Shown here piece after piece: positions 1-7,029 of a stretch of 49,358 bases of DNA. The notes under the pieces were generated by a model, which ran no database searches, was not told where the DNA came from, and saw only the letters and a list, made by a program, of their open reading frames with translations. Origin of the DNA: Saprospiraceae bacterium (lineage in GTDB: Bacteria; Bacteroidota; Bacteroidia; Chitinophagales; Saprospiraceae). Each line of letters starts with the position of its first letter. Position 1 is the first letter of the stretch. The stretch lies in contig JABAQQ010000057.1 in NCBI GenBank assembly GCA_019187225.1, forward strand, positions 1-49,358. The letters run 5' to 3'. The position numbers and the translations under genes were made by a program.

Positions 1-92
1 AGGCCATACTCGACTTTTTCAAAAATATCAAAGAACATAAACAAGCGCTGGAGTCGCTCCTGACGCTCAACTTTCGCATTGCCGGACTATAG
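1..92 (+). CDS. C-terminal fragment of an unidentified protein
   Basis: An open frame enters from the left edge (phase at base 3) and ends at TAG 90-92, giving about 29 residues that finish KQALESLLTLNFRIAGL. The amphipathic, Leu- and Lys-rich tail would suit the C-terminal helix of an outer-membrane efflux (TolC-like) or other helical protein, but this is too little to assign a family. The 132 bases that follow hold nothing I can support. Confidence 0.45.
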   Translation, partial: AILDFFKNIKEHKQALESLLTLNFRIAGL

Positions 93-224
93 TGGTTTTT
101 CGCAAACCACTTTCCGCCGGGTATAACTATGCATTTCGATTTTCAAAACAGTATTCCGACGCAGAACAAAAATTTTTAAATTTTGTTTGACGGAAAACTT
201 TATATGCCCTGACTGGGTCGCCTG

Positions 225-725
225 TTACTCAAGAATCACAGGTATCCTATACCCTCCATGCTCTCCGATTTCTGATATAAATGGATATTCCCCTTCCTCG
301 ATAGTAAATGTATCCCAGTTTTCATCTACCGAACCCTCAACAATATCTTCATCAACGATAAGGGGCAATTCTGACGCAGAAGCTTCTATTTGAAGGGAAT
401 CAAGTGTTGTTAATATGATTGTCATTATATATGCCCCAAGAGAACCATCGTATTCTATGACCCCAAAAGGATGTGGTGCAACTATCGAACAGCAATCATC
501 TTCCCAAAACCAACAATCCTCAAAATTGCACAACCCCCATCCATCGCAATTTTTTTTTGCTCGCCCCCATTCGTCCCAACACGCTCGATAGATCGGCACC
601 CGATCTTGTACCGCTTTACTTTTATTTATCATTGTTACGGGTTGGGAGGGTTGCCTATTTTTTATGCAACCTATAAATTCAAATGCGGCAATTGCCAGTA
701 AGCAGAAAAAAATTAAGTTTTTCAT
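225..725 (-). CDS. Cys-rich putative lipoprotein, function unknown
   Basis: This 166-residue protein begins MKNLIFFCLLAIAAFEFIGC: two residues, a Lys, a hydrophobic stretch and an FIGC lipobox at residues 17-20, so it is probably exported and lipidated at Cys20. Residues about 48-77 form a Cys/Trp-rich patch (RACWDEW, NCDGWGLC, EDCWFWEDDCC) that could hold disulfides or a metal. The remainder is acidic and ends in a Gly-rich segment. I do not recognise the family. Base composition is clearly AT-richer than the genes from 1.5 kb onward, hinting at different ancestry. It stands alone on the minus strand, transcribed away from the regulator at 1122. Confidence 0.7.
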   Translation of the reverse strand: MKNLIFFCLLAIAAFEFIGCIKNRQPSQPVTMINKSKAVQDRVPIYRACWDEWGRAKKNCDGWGLCNFEDCWFWEDDCCSIVAPHPFGVIEYDGSLGAYIMTIILTTLDSLQIEASASELPLIVDEDIVEGSVDENWDTFTIEEGEYPFISEIGEHGGYRIPVILE

Positions 726-1121
726 CTTTTTATTAGTTTATTGTATGAATCGCACTCCTATAATTACGGAAGAAGCCAGTGCTTCAATATTGAATTGGCT
801 TTTTTATACATACGAACCTCCTTATAAAAATCATCGACTGATTTTTATCAATCCTGAATAAGGCAGTGAATCTGAGGTTGAAATTTTGGGAGATAAGCCG
901 GCAACATTTGAAGCAGGCATGAAAGGTGGTTGTACATAATTGGTAGCTTGTAAATGAGAGAGTATCGCATGATTTGAGCGAGTAAATCTCGCACCACAAA
1001 TTTCCTACCCCTAAAGTGTTAAAGTCCACAGCAGAATTGACGGATTCCTCTCCAAATTTGACATATTTGCACTTCAGTTTTGCCGTAATCCCCTTTTTTA
1101 TCAAATACTCACCTCGTACCA
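726..1121. other. AT-rich intergenic region between divergent genes
   Basis: About 400 bases separate the minus-strand lipoprotein from the plus-strand regulator. A minus-strand open frame covers part of it, but its translation has no recognisable features and it overlaps the regulator start, so I do not call it. The region should carry both promoters; no clean TAnnTTTG element was found. I see no RNA gene. Confidence 0.5.
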
Positions 1122-1646
1122 ATGCCTAATTTCGCCAAAATCCTACGTGCCGTGCGCCACCGCCACCGGCTGACCCAAGAACAAGCTGCCGAAATTTTTT
1201 CATTCTCGCTTTCCACCTTGCAAAGAATAGAATCGGGCCAGCGCGACCTGACCTATACCGAGTTGACGCGTATTGCCGAGTATTGCGGAAAAGAAATACA
1301 TGAAATTGTCGAATTTGAAAATGAGATGCCTCAACCTGATGCCCCTGAAAAAGAAGAATGTTTTGAAAAAATTATCTCAGCCCAAAACGAGCAAATCGCA
1401 TCTTTGCTCGAAGAAATCAAAAACCTTTGCGGCATAGTCAAAAAACTGATAAGTGGGGGGGGGGGAGAGATGACCCTTAAATGTTCGACGAACAGAACTA
1501 TTAACCCGGCAACCACCGACCATGAACATCTTCCTCACCCACGGCTATTTCCTCCGCGAAGACCCGAAAGAGCAGGCGATTATGAAACCATACCCGCCCC
1601 TGGGTTTGCTTTACCTGTCCGCCTGGCTGGACTTGCATGGCGTTGA
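1122..1646 (+). CDS. XRE-family HTH regulator, frame altered at a poly-G tract
   Basis: Residues 1-65 are a Cro/CI-type helix-turn-helix: an LRAVRHRHRLTQEQAAEIFS helix pair, the recognition segment LSTLQRIESGQRDLTYTELTRIAEYCG, then an acidic linker and a short coiled-coil-like helix (about 85-110). The frame then enters 11 G residues (1455-1465) and continues as a Pro/Arg-rich tail to 1646, overlapping the next gene by 125 bases. That tail looks like out-of-frame reading. With 10 G the protein would end at 116 residues, with 12 G at 119, both typical of compact XRE proteins. The DNA-binding domain is secure; the natural C-terminus is not. It lies just upstream of the radical SAM gene on the same strand. 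Confidence 0.75.
   Translation: MPNFAKILRAVRHRHRLTQEQAAEIFSFSLSTLQRIESGQRDLTYTELTRIAEYCGKEIHEIVEFENEMPQPDAPEKEECFEKIISAQNEQIASLLEEIKNLCGIVKKLISGGGGEMTLKCSTNRTINPATTDHEHLPHPRLFPPRRPERAGDYETIPAPGFALPVRLAGLAWR
1455..1465 (+). repeat. G11 homopolymer inside the regulator gene
   Basis: Eleven consecutive G follow the codons for LIS at the end of the predicted helix. The count sets the C-terminus: 11 gives the 174-residue read-through form, while 10 or 12 gives a stop within about 5-8 codons. Tracts of this length are prone to slippage in replication and also to sequencing error. Confidence 0.9.
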
Positions 1647-3006
1647 AAACGAGGTGTTCGACACGACTTTTTCCAAGAAAGAAGATTTGAAAAAATTCCT
1701 GCTCGAACACCGCCCGCGCATCGTGGCGCTCTACGTCAACCTGATGACGAAACTCAATGTCATCGAAATCATGCGTTTCATCCGCGCGCAGGAATCGCTG
1801 AACGACAGCCTCATCGTGCTCGGCGGCCCCGACGTGACGCACAACGCGGAAGATTATCTCAAATGCGGCGCGGATTTGATCGTGATCGGAGAGGGCGAGC
1901 AAACGATGCTGGAGATTGCGGATTGGGGATTTCGGATTTCGGATTTTGCCGATTTCGATTCCACGATCCACAATCCACGATCCGCAATCCACAATCCGCA
2001 ATCCGCAATCCACAACATTTCCGGCCTCGCTTTCCTGCTCCCCGACGGTTCGGTTTTCAAAACCGCACCCCGCGAAAAGATCCGCGACCTTGACCGTCTG
2101 CCTTTCCCAAATCGCCGGAAAATCAACCTGCAACTTTATCTGGACGCCTGGAAACGGACACATGGCCACAGCGCGGTGAGCATCAGCACCCAGCGCGGCT
2201 GCCCCTACACCTGTCGTTGGTGCAGCACTGCCGTGTATGGTCAGAGTTACCGCCGCCGCAGCCCGGTAAAAGTGGCGGATGAGATCGAATGGTTGCAGAA
2301 AAACTACGATTTCGACCTGATCTGGTTCGTGGACGACGTGTTCACGGTGAGTCATAAATGGCTCGGCGAGTTTCACGATGAATTGAAAGCCAGGGATTTA
2401 AAAATAAAATTCGAGTGCATTACCCGCGCCGACCGGCTGAACGAGGAAGTGATCCGGGTGTTGAAAGACTGTGGTTGTTTCCGGGTTTGGATCGGGGCGG
2501 AGAGCGGTTCGCAACGCATCATAGACGCGATGGACCGCCGGGTGGAGGTCGGGCAGGTGCGCGAAATGATAAAAGCGGCGCGGCGGGAAGGCATTCAGGC
2601 CGGTACTTTCATCATGCTCGGTTATCCGGGCGAGACGGAAGCCGATATCCGGGAAACAGTGAAACACCTCAAAGATTCCAACCCCGATCTTTTTACCATC
2701 ACGGTGGCTTACCCGATCAGGGGAACAGGATTGTACGAAGAAGTACAGGCGACTTCAGTCGCCTCCTTGCTCTGGGCTGAACGCAGCGACCGGGATATTG
2801 ATTTTCAACGTACTTACCCCCGCCGCTACTACGATTATGCCGTGCGATGGACGGTGAATGCTGTGCATTGGCACAAAGCGAAAGTTGCAGGCAAACAATT
2901 CAGTTTCAAGGGCTTGAAACTGTTGGGAAAAATAGGGGCGGCAAAAGCGGGAATGGCCTGGTGGCGGATCGCAGGCGAACTAACGTCGCTCCGGAGCGGT
3001 CGGTAG
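1522..3006 (+). CDS. B12-binding-domain radical SAM protein
   Basis: A 494-residue radical SAM protein with an N-terminal cobalamin-binding-like Rossmann domain. Residues 1-130 contain PPLGLLYLSAWL and LGGPDVTHNAEDYLKCGAD, characteristic of this class (BchE/P-methylase-like). The AdoMet cluster motif CPYTCRWC places Cys at 227, 231 and 234, followed by FVDDVF, IGAESGSQR and GYPGETEADI, as in B12-radical SAM TIM barrels. Substrate unknown; such enzymes often methylate or cyclise unactivated carbons. Residues about 132-164 are a low-complexity insertion (IHNPRSAIHNPQSAIHN) and residues 409-414 read through another palindrome, both probably repeat DNA. The first ATG is used; the start overlaps the upstream regulator tail. 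Confidence 0.88.
   Translation: MNIFLTHGYFLREDPKEQAIMKPYPPLGLLYLSAWLDLHGVENEVFDTTFSKKEDLKKFLLEHRPRIVALYVNLMTKLNVIEIMRFIRAQESLNDSLIVLGGPDVTHNAEDYLKCGADLIVIGEGEQTMLEIADWGFRISDFADFDSTIHNPRSAIHNPQSAIHNISGLAFLLPDGSVFKTAPREKIRDLDRLPFPNRRKINLQLYLDAWKRTHGHSAVSISTQRGCPYTCRWCSTAVYGQSYRRRSPVKVADEIEWLQKNYDFDLIWFVDDVFTVSHKWLGEFHDELKARDLKIKFECITRADRLNEEVIRVLKDCGCFRVWIGAESGSQRIIDAMDRRVEVGQVREMIKAARREGIQAGTFIMLGYPGETEADIRETVKHLKDSNPDLFTITVAYPIRGTGLYEEVQATSVASLLWAERSDRDIDFQRTYPRRYYDYAVRWTVNAVHWHKAKVAGKQFSFKGLKLLGKIGAAKAGMAWWRIAGELTSLRSGR
1912..2014 (+). repeat. Low-complexity inverted repeat inside the radical SAM gene
   Basis: The left arm (about 1914-1947) is built from GGATTTCGGATTT-like words, the right arm (about 1972-2011) from AATCCGCAATCCAC-like words. 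The arms are imperfect reverse complements and can fold into one hairpin. The reading frame stays open across it, adding about 33 residues between the B12-binding and radical SAM domains. Confidence 0.8.
2747..2764 (+). repeat. Short palindrome in coding sequence
   Basis: AGGCGACT-TC-AGTCGCCT, an 8-bp perfect stem with a 2-base loop, lies in the radical SAM gene and encodes part of QATSVAS near the end of the barrel. It looks like a small REP-type unit read through in frame. Confidence 0.55.
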
Positions 3007-3104
3007 ACATCCGGAGCTCCGCCCCCGGCCGGAGATGTCACTCTGCCTTCGTCAGGATGACACATGCGAACCAGAAGTTATCTGAAATACGCGCCACAGT
3101 GTCA

Positions 3105-3124
3105 TTTCCCGCAGATTGACGCAG
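3105..3124 (+). repeat. REP-like unit, inverted copy of the 3378-3425 repeats
   Basis: TTTCCCGCAGATTGACGCAG is the exact reverse complement of the core of both tandem units at 3378-3425, so these copies flank the long palindrome at 3205-3299. Confidence 0.8.
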
Positions 3125-3204
3125 AAAAATTTACGCAGATAGCCGCAGTTTTGAGAGTGTTCACGTAAATACCGGCTAAAAAATAAGTACCGGATTTTCC
3201 CTGT

Positions 3205-3299
3205 CCACCGTGTCATTCCGAGGCACGAGGAATCTGGTTAAGATATTGAATATCAGTTGCTTTTTACCAGATTCCTCGTGCCTCGGAATGACACGGTGG
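3205..3299 (+). repeat. 34-bp perfect inverted repeat (REP-like hairpin)
   Basis: The left arm 3205-3238 and right arm 3266-3299 are exact reverse complements over 34 bases (starting CCACCGTGTCATTCCGAGGC), separated by 27 bases. It lies between the stop of the radical SAM gene and the stop of the convergent gene at 3473, where a bidirectional hairpin could stabilise or terminate both transcripts. The word ATTCCGAGGCACGAGGAATCT is itself palindromic. Confidence 0.9.
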
Positions 3300-3377
3300 T
3301 TAAGAAAATGAGAACTTGTTTTTTGACCTTTACTAAGTATGCCAGACTTAAGCGAGCATTCCTCAGATTTTTAATCT

Positions 3378-3425
3378 TAATCTGCGTCAATCTGCGGGAA
3401 ATAATCTGCGTCAATCTGCGGGAAA
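3378..3425 (+). repeat. Two tandem 24-bp repeats
   Basis: Units 3378-3401 and 3402-3425 are identical and contain CTGCGTCAATCTGCGGGAAA; a third, partial copy begins at 3426. The whole 3007-3472 gap is a repeat island with no gene that I can support. Confidence 0.85.
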
Positions 3426-3472
3426 TAATCTTGAGGGCCGTCCTGAATCGCATGACATCTCCTTCCCCTGCG

Positions 3473-4051
3473 TCATTTCACCTCCTGCTCAAAATTCATC
3501 TTAAAGCCGATGCGCTGGTTCGGTTCCGGCAGGTCGTCGTCGTAGTCTTCCCAAGCGGTGACGTCGGTCATAAATGTTTCGAGGTGCCGCAGGATATAGG
3601 CGTCCTTCAATTCTTCGGGTCGGTAAATGGCGATGGTTTTGGGCGGTTGCGGCTGGCCGTATTTTTCGATAAAGGGAAAATTGATGAGCACGAGGATCTT
3701 GCCGTTGAAGAGTTGCTGATAAACCAGTGAGCCGTTGTGTTTGATGAGGTCGCGGCGCAGATCGCTCCCGACCGGCTCTCCGAGTCCGCTTTCGGAATGG
3801 CCAAGCGTCAGCACGATCGCTTCGAGGTTTTCGATGTCGGCGCGTTCCTCGATGGTACATTCCAACCCTCCGGCAGTGGCCAGTTCGGTCAGCCGTTCTA
3901 TCACCGTTTTCCGGAGGCTGGTTTTCCATACTTCGCGGTAACGTTGGGTGTTGTCCAGTACTTCCTTGTAGTGTTCTACTTTCCTTTTGAAATTGGTCGT
4001 TTCGGTTTCAGTGTATGGCATAGGATTGTTGTTTGATGTTGTTTGAAACAT
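3473..4051 (-). CDS. Conserved hypothetical cytoplasmic protein
   Basis: A 192-residue protein without signal peptide or membrane segments. The N-terminal third is charged and helical (NFKRKVEHYKEVLDNTQRYREVW), the middle is mixed alpha/beta (LECTIEERADIENLEAIVLTLG), and the C-terminal part has hydrophobic strands (GKILVLINFPFIEKYG, KTIAIYRPEELKDAYILRHL) and an acidic DDDLPEPNQRIGF end. I do not recognise the family. An alternative start is the ATG at residue 11 (4021), which would remove a low-complexity FQTTSNNNP leader. It is convergent with the radical SAM gene and separated from it by the repeat island. Confidence 0.72.
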   Translation of the reverse strand: MFQTTSNNNPMPYTETETTNFKRKVEHYKEVLDNTQRYREVWKTSLRKTVIERLTELATAGGLECTIEERADIENLEAIVLTLGHSESGLGEPVGSDLRRDLIKHNGSLVYQQLFNGKILVLINFPFIEKYGQPQPPKTIAIYRPEELKDAYILRHLETFMTDVTAWEDYDDDLPEPNQRIGFKMNFEQEVK

Positions 4052-4108
4052 GGATCGTGCAAATCATGTGTTTAAACAACACGCAACTTTTTCAAAATGT
4101 TGCCTGAT

Positions 4109-6229
4109 TTATAAAGCAAACGCGACATACGCATCCCCCGAATGTCGGCCCAATTTGCCGCCGCCGCAAGCGACCACGAGAAATTGCTTACTGCCCACCG
4201 CATAAGTAGCAGGCGTGGCAAAACCGCTGGCTGGAAGTTCGGCTTCCCAAAGCAGGTTGCCGTTCCTCCGGTCGAACGCGCGGATCTTTTCATCCTTTGT
4301 CGCGGCAATGAATACCAATCCGCCTGCAGTCACCACCGGTCCGCCGTAATTCTCCGTACCGGTGTGGCGAATGCCTTTTTTCTTTAAGTCCGCGTCTTCG
4401 CCGAGCGGTACCGACCAGCGGTACTCGCCCGTATTCAGGTCGATCGCGTTCAAAGTACCCCACGGTGGTTTGATGGCGGGCTGGCGGTTTTTATCCTGCA
4501 AACGGATATAACCTGCGTGGGTGAAAGGAATACCTGCTTCCCGTTCGGCTGCGTGTTGGCCGTCTTCGCCAACCGTTTTTTTATCCGTTAAGTAAGCGAC
4601 AATGGCATCGCGTTCTTTCTGAGAAAGATGACCGTAGGAAGGCATCGCGCCTTTGCCCTGCCGGATGATCTGACCGAGGTATTGCTCTGCCCGCCGCTCT
4701 TTGATATTCAACAGATTGGGGTTGGCTCCATTGCCTTGCCGGTTAATGCCGTGACAACCGGGGCAATGTATCGCATAGAGTCTTTGACCCTGGCTGACCT
4801 GCCCGCCATCGCTTTTCGGCAAATCCAGCATGCGGAGCACCCAGGGCATTTCGCTGCTGTTCACGTATAAGACTCCCTCGGGGTCGGCTGCCGCGCCGCC
4901 CCATTCCGCGCCGCCATCGAAGCCGGGCAACACCAGCGACCCTGCCCGGCTCGGCGGGCTGTAGAATTCTTTTTGAAGAATCGAAAAAACCGCGCGCAAA
5001 CTGTCGCGTTGTTCGGAATAAGGATTGATGTCGGCTTCCGTCATGCTCTGGCGGGCAAAAGGGGCGGGTTTAACAGGGAAAGGCTGCGTCGGCCATACGT
5101 CTTCACCGGGCATGGCGCCCCAATCCGGCGCGGGTCGCTCTTCTATGTTGAACAAAGGTTCGCCGGTTTCGCGGTCGAACAGGAATACCAAACCCTGCTT
5201 GGTCGGCTGTGCTACGGCAGCGACTTTTTTACCAAAACGATTGACTGTCAATAGGGTAGGCGGGCAGGGAGGGTCTCTGTCCCAAAGATCGTGGTGGGTG
5301 AATTGAAAATGCCAGAGTCGTTTGCCGGTGTTGGCGTCGAGCGCCAGCAGGCAATCGGAGAACAAGTTTTGCCCCTTGCGGTTGCCGCCCCAGAAGTCGA
5401 ACGCCGCCGAGCCGGTAGGAACGTATGCGATGCCGCGTTCCTTGTCCAATGCCATGCCCGGCCAGCAATTGGCGCCGCCGATGCGTTGCCAGGCGTCGGG
5501 GGCTTGCCAGGTTTCGTAGCCGTATTCGCCGGGATGCGGGATGGTATGGAAGATCCAGCGTCTTTCGCCGCTGCGCACGTCGTAGGCGCGGACATGGCCG
5601 GGCGCTGCGTCGGCGCCTTCGGAGACGCGCATCCCCAGGATCAGGAGGTCTTTATAAACCGCGCCCGGCGAGGTATTGACGATAAAAAAGTCCTTTTTGT
5701 GGTAATCCAGGTCGTGCCGCAAGTCCACTTTGCCGCCGTCGCCGAAAAAGGTATCGGGTCGCCCGGTGGCCGCGTCGAGGGAGATCAGGAAAGTGCCGGC
5801 GCAGTAAAACAGGCGTTGCGCCTTGCCATCTGTCCAATGTGCCAGGCCCCGGCACACGCCCGCCCAGGAATTTTCGCCGCCGAGCCACCCGAAGGTTTTG
5901 AATTTCCAGCGTTCCTGTCCCGTGACTGCATCCAGTGCGAAGATGTTCACGTCAGGCGAAGCGCCGTAGAGTACTCCGTTGATAATGAGCGGATTGTGCT
6001 GAATTTGAGTGGTGTTTTTTCCTGTATCGGCGCCGCCGCTGTGGTAAGTCCAGGCGACTTTCAGGTTGGCGACGTTGGAAGTGTTGACCTGGTCGAGCCG
6101 GGAAAAATGGGTGCGGGCGTCGTCGCCGAGGTAGGAAGACCAGTCAGTGTCTTTTGGAGCAGAGGTGCAGGCGGAAATGATAATAAGGGCAGGCAGGAGG
6201 CCGCGGGATGTTCGCATTGAAAGTGGCAT
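4109..6229 (-). CDS. PQQ-dependent dehydrogenase lipoprotein with a cytochrome c domain
   Basis: About 706 residues. The N-terminus (MRTSRGLLPALIIISAC) is a lipoprotein signal with an SAC lipobox, so the enzyme probably faces the periplasm. Propeller motifs of quinoprotein dehydrogenases follow (WTYHSGGADTGKN, ALDAVTGQERWKF, DANTGKRLWHFQ, DLNTGEYRWSVPLG). A heme c site CPGCH (Cys489, Cys492, His493) sits in an inserted cytochrome domain with GAMPSYGHLS as probable Met ligand. It likely oxidises an alcohol or sugar and passes electrons through its own heme; the substrate cannot be read from sequence. The frame stays open to 6355, but a terminator at 6260-6299 lies inside that extension, so the start is placed at ATG 6229 (or 6217). 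Confidence 0.88.
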   Translation of the reverse strand: MPLSMRTSRGLLPALIIISACTSAPKDTDWSSYLGDDARTHFSRLDQVNTSNVANLKVAWTYHSGGADTGKNTTQIQHNPLIINGVLYGASPDVNIFALDAVTGQERWKFKTFGWLGGENSWAGVCRGLAHWTDGKAQRLFYCAGTFLISLDAATGRPDTFFGDGGKVDLRHDLDYHKKDFFIVNTSPGAVYKDLLILGMRVSEGADAAPGHVRAYDVRSGERRWIFHTIPHPGEYGYETWQAPDAWQRIGGANCWPGMALDKERGIAYVPTGSAAFDFWGGNRKGQNLFSDCLLALDANTGKRLWHFQFTHHDLWDRDPPCPPTLLTVNRFGKKVAAVAQPTKQGLVFLFDRETGEPLFNIEERPAPDWGAMPGEDVWPTQPFPVKPAPFARQSMTEADINPYSEQRDSLRAVFSILQKEFYSPPSRAGSLVLPGFDGGAEWGGAAADPEGVLYVNSSEMPWVLRMLDLPKSDGGQVSQGQRLYAIHCPGCHGINRQGNGANPNLLNIKERRAEQYLGQIIRQGKGAMPSYGHLSQKERDAIVAYLTDKKTVGEDGQHAAEREAGIPFTHAGYIRLQDKNRQPAIKPPWGTLNAIDLNTGEYRWSVPLGEDADLKKKGIRHTGTENYGGPVVTAGGLVFIAATKDEKIRAFDRRNGNLLWEAELPASGFATPATYAVGSKQFLVVACGGGKLGRHSGDAYVAFAL

Positions 6230-6259
6230 ATCTGCCGCTAAAGTGCATTGATTTTTGGG

Positions 6260-6299
6260 AAAACAAAAACGGGCACTCTCCCTGACAAAAGAGTGCCCG
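6260..6299 (-). terminator. Intrinsic terminator downstream of the NTF2-like gene
   Basis: Read on the minus strand, CGGGCACTCT (6299-6290) pairs over 10 bp with AGAGTGCCCG (6279-6270) around a 10-base loop and is followed by TTTTTGTTTTC. It ends transcription from the gene at 6373-6825 and separates it from the dehydrogenase gene. Confidence 0.85.
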
Positions 6300-6372
6300 C
6301 TCTCCCTAATCACTGAAATTCTATTTTTTAAAAATATCGTCCGATGAAAGTACAAAACCCGGAATCACAGGC

Positions 6373-6825
6373 TCATTTCAAATCCACATTCCCATCCACG
6401 AACTTGCAATCGAACCAGAACCGCGTGATGCGCCATACGTCGTCGCTGCCGCGCACCAGGTCGAACTCGTAAGAGCCTACGAAGGTTCGGGTATTCCGCC
6501 CCGATTCGAGGGGCTTGAAGTGATAGGCTATACCGTAACAAAAGGCATGGGCAACGTCGTCGCCGTGGACATCCACCACAAAATTGCCGACCTGGTGGTG
6601 CAGTGCCGCGAGATCGCGCAGTCCTTCGTCCCAGCGGCCGGTGATCTCTTGCGGCGTGAGATGCTCCGCTTCGCCGCCCGAAAGCGAGGTCATGTCAAAT
6701 TCCACGCTGTCGGCAAAACATTTTTCCACCATGAGCCAGTTGCGGTTGTCGGTCTGTACGAAAAGTTGGGTGATGACATCCACGATTTGCTGGCGCTTGA
6801 CGAGCATTTCAGACGAATAATGCAT
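6373..6825 (-). CDS. NTF2/SnoaL-like domain protein
   Basis: A 150-residue single-domain protein with the SnoaL-like/NTF2 pattern: an N-terminal helix (IVDVITQLFVQTDNRNWLMVEKCFAD), a short strand with VEFDMTSLSGG, a TPQEITGRWDEGL helix, then curved beta strands (HHQVGNFVVDVHGDDVAHAFCYGIAYHF, RTFVGSYEFDLVRGSDDVWRITRFWFD). Family members are polyketide cyclases, isomerases or small-molecule-binding proteins, so a specific reaction cannot be given. No signal peptide, hence cytoplasmic. Its transcript ends at the terminator at 6260-6299. The gene is divergent from the carboxypeptidase at 7030. Confidence 0.82.
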   Translation of the reverse strand: MHYSSEMLVKRQQIVDVITQLFVQTDNRNWLMVEKCFADSVEFDMTSLSGGEAEHLTPQEITGRWDEGLRDLAALHHQVGNFVVDVHGDDVAHAFCYGIAYHFKPLESGRNTRTFVGSYEFDLVRGSDDVWRITRFWFDCKFVDGNVDLK

Positions 6826-7029
6826 AATAAATTGGGCTTGTTGATTGAAAAGAGATGAATAAAACCGGGCACAAAAATCGCCTTACCGCATTTTTGCCCC
6901 CATGACTTTTGTCAGCCGGACGGATGATGTAAGCGCATAGATGCGGAATCTGTCCGACAAAACGCATTATTTTCTGAAAAAAAACAGATGTTTGCCGCCT
7001 GCATCACAGCCAAACGCAAATTTTCCCGG

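Noticed and set aside
784-1122. 112-codon minus-strand frame
   Set aside because: No recognisable features and it overlaps the start of the well-supported XRE regulator.
3378-3425. CRISPR array
   Set aside because: The repeats are directly tandem with no spacers, only two full units, and no cas genes are nearby.
5291-6220. 309-codon plus-strand frame
   Set aside because: Antisense to the PQQ dehydrogenase; composition is typical of a complement frame.
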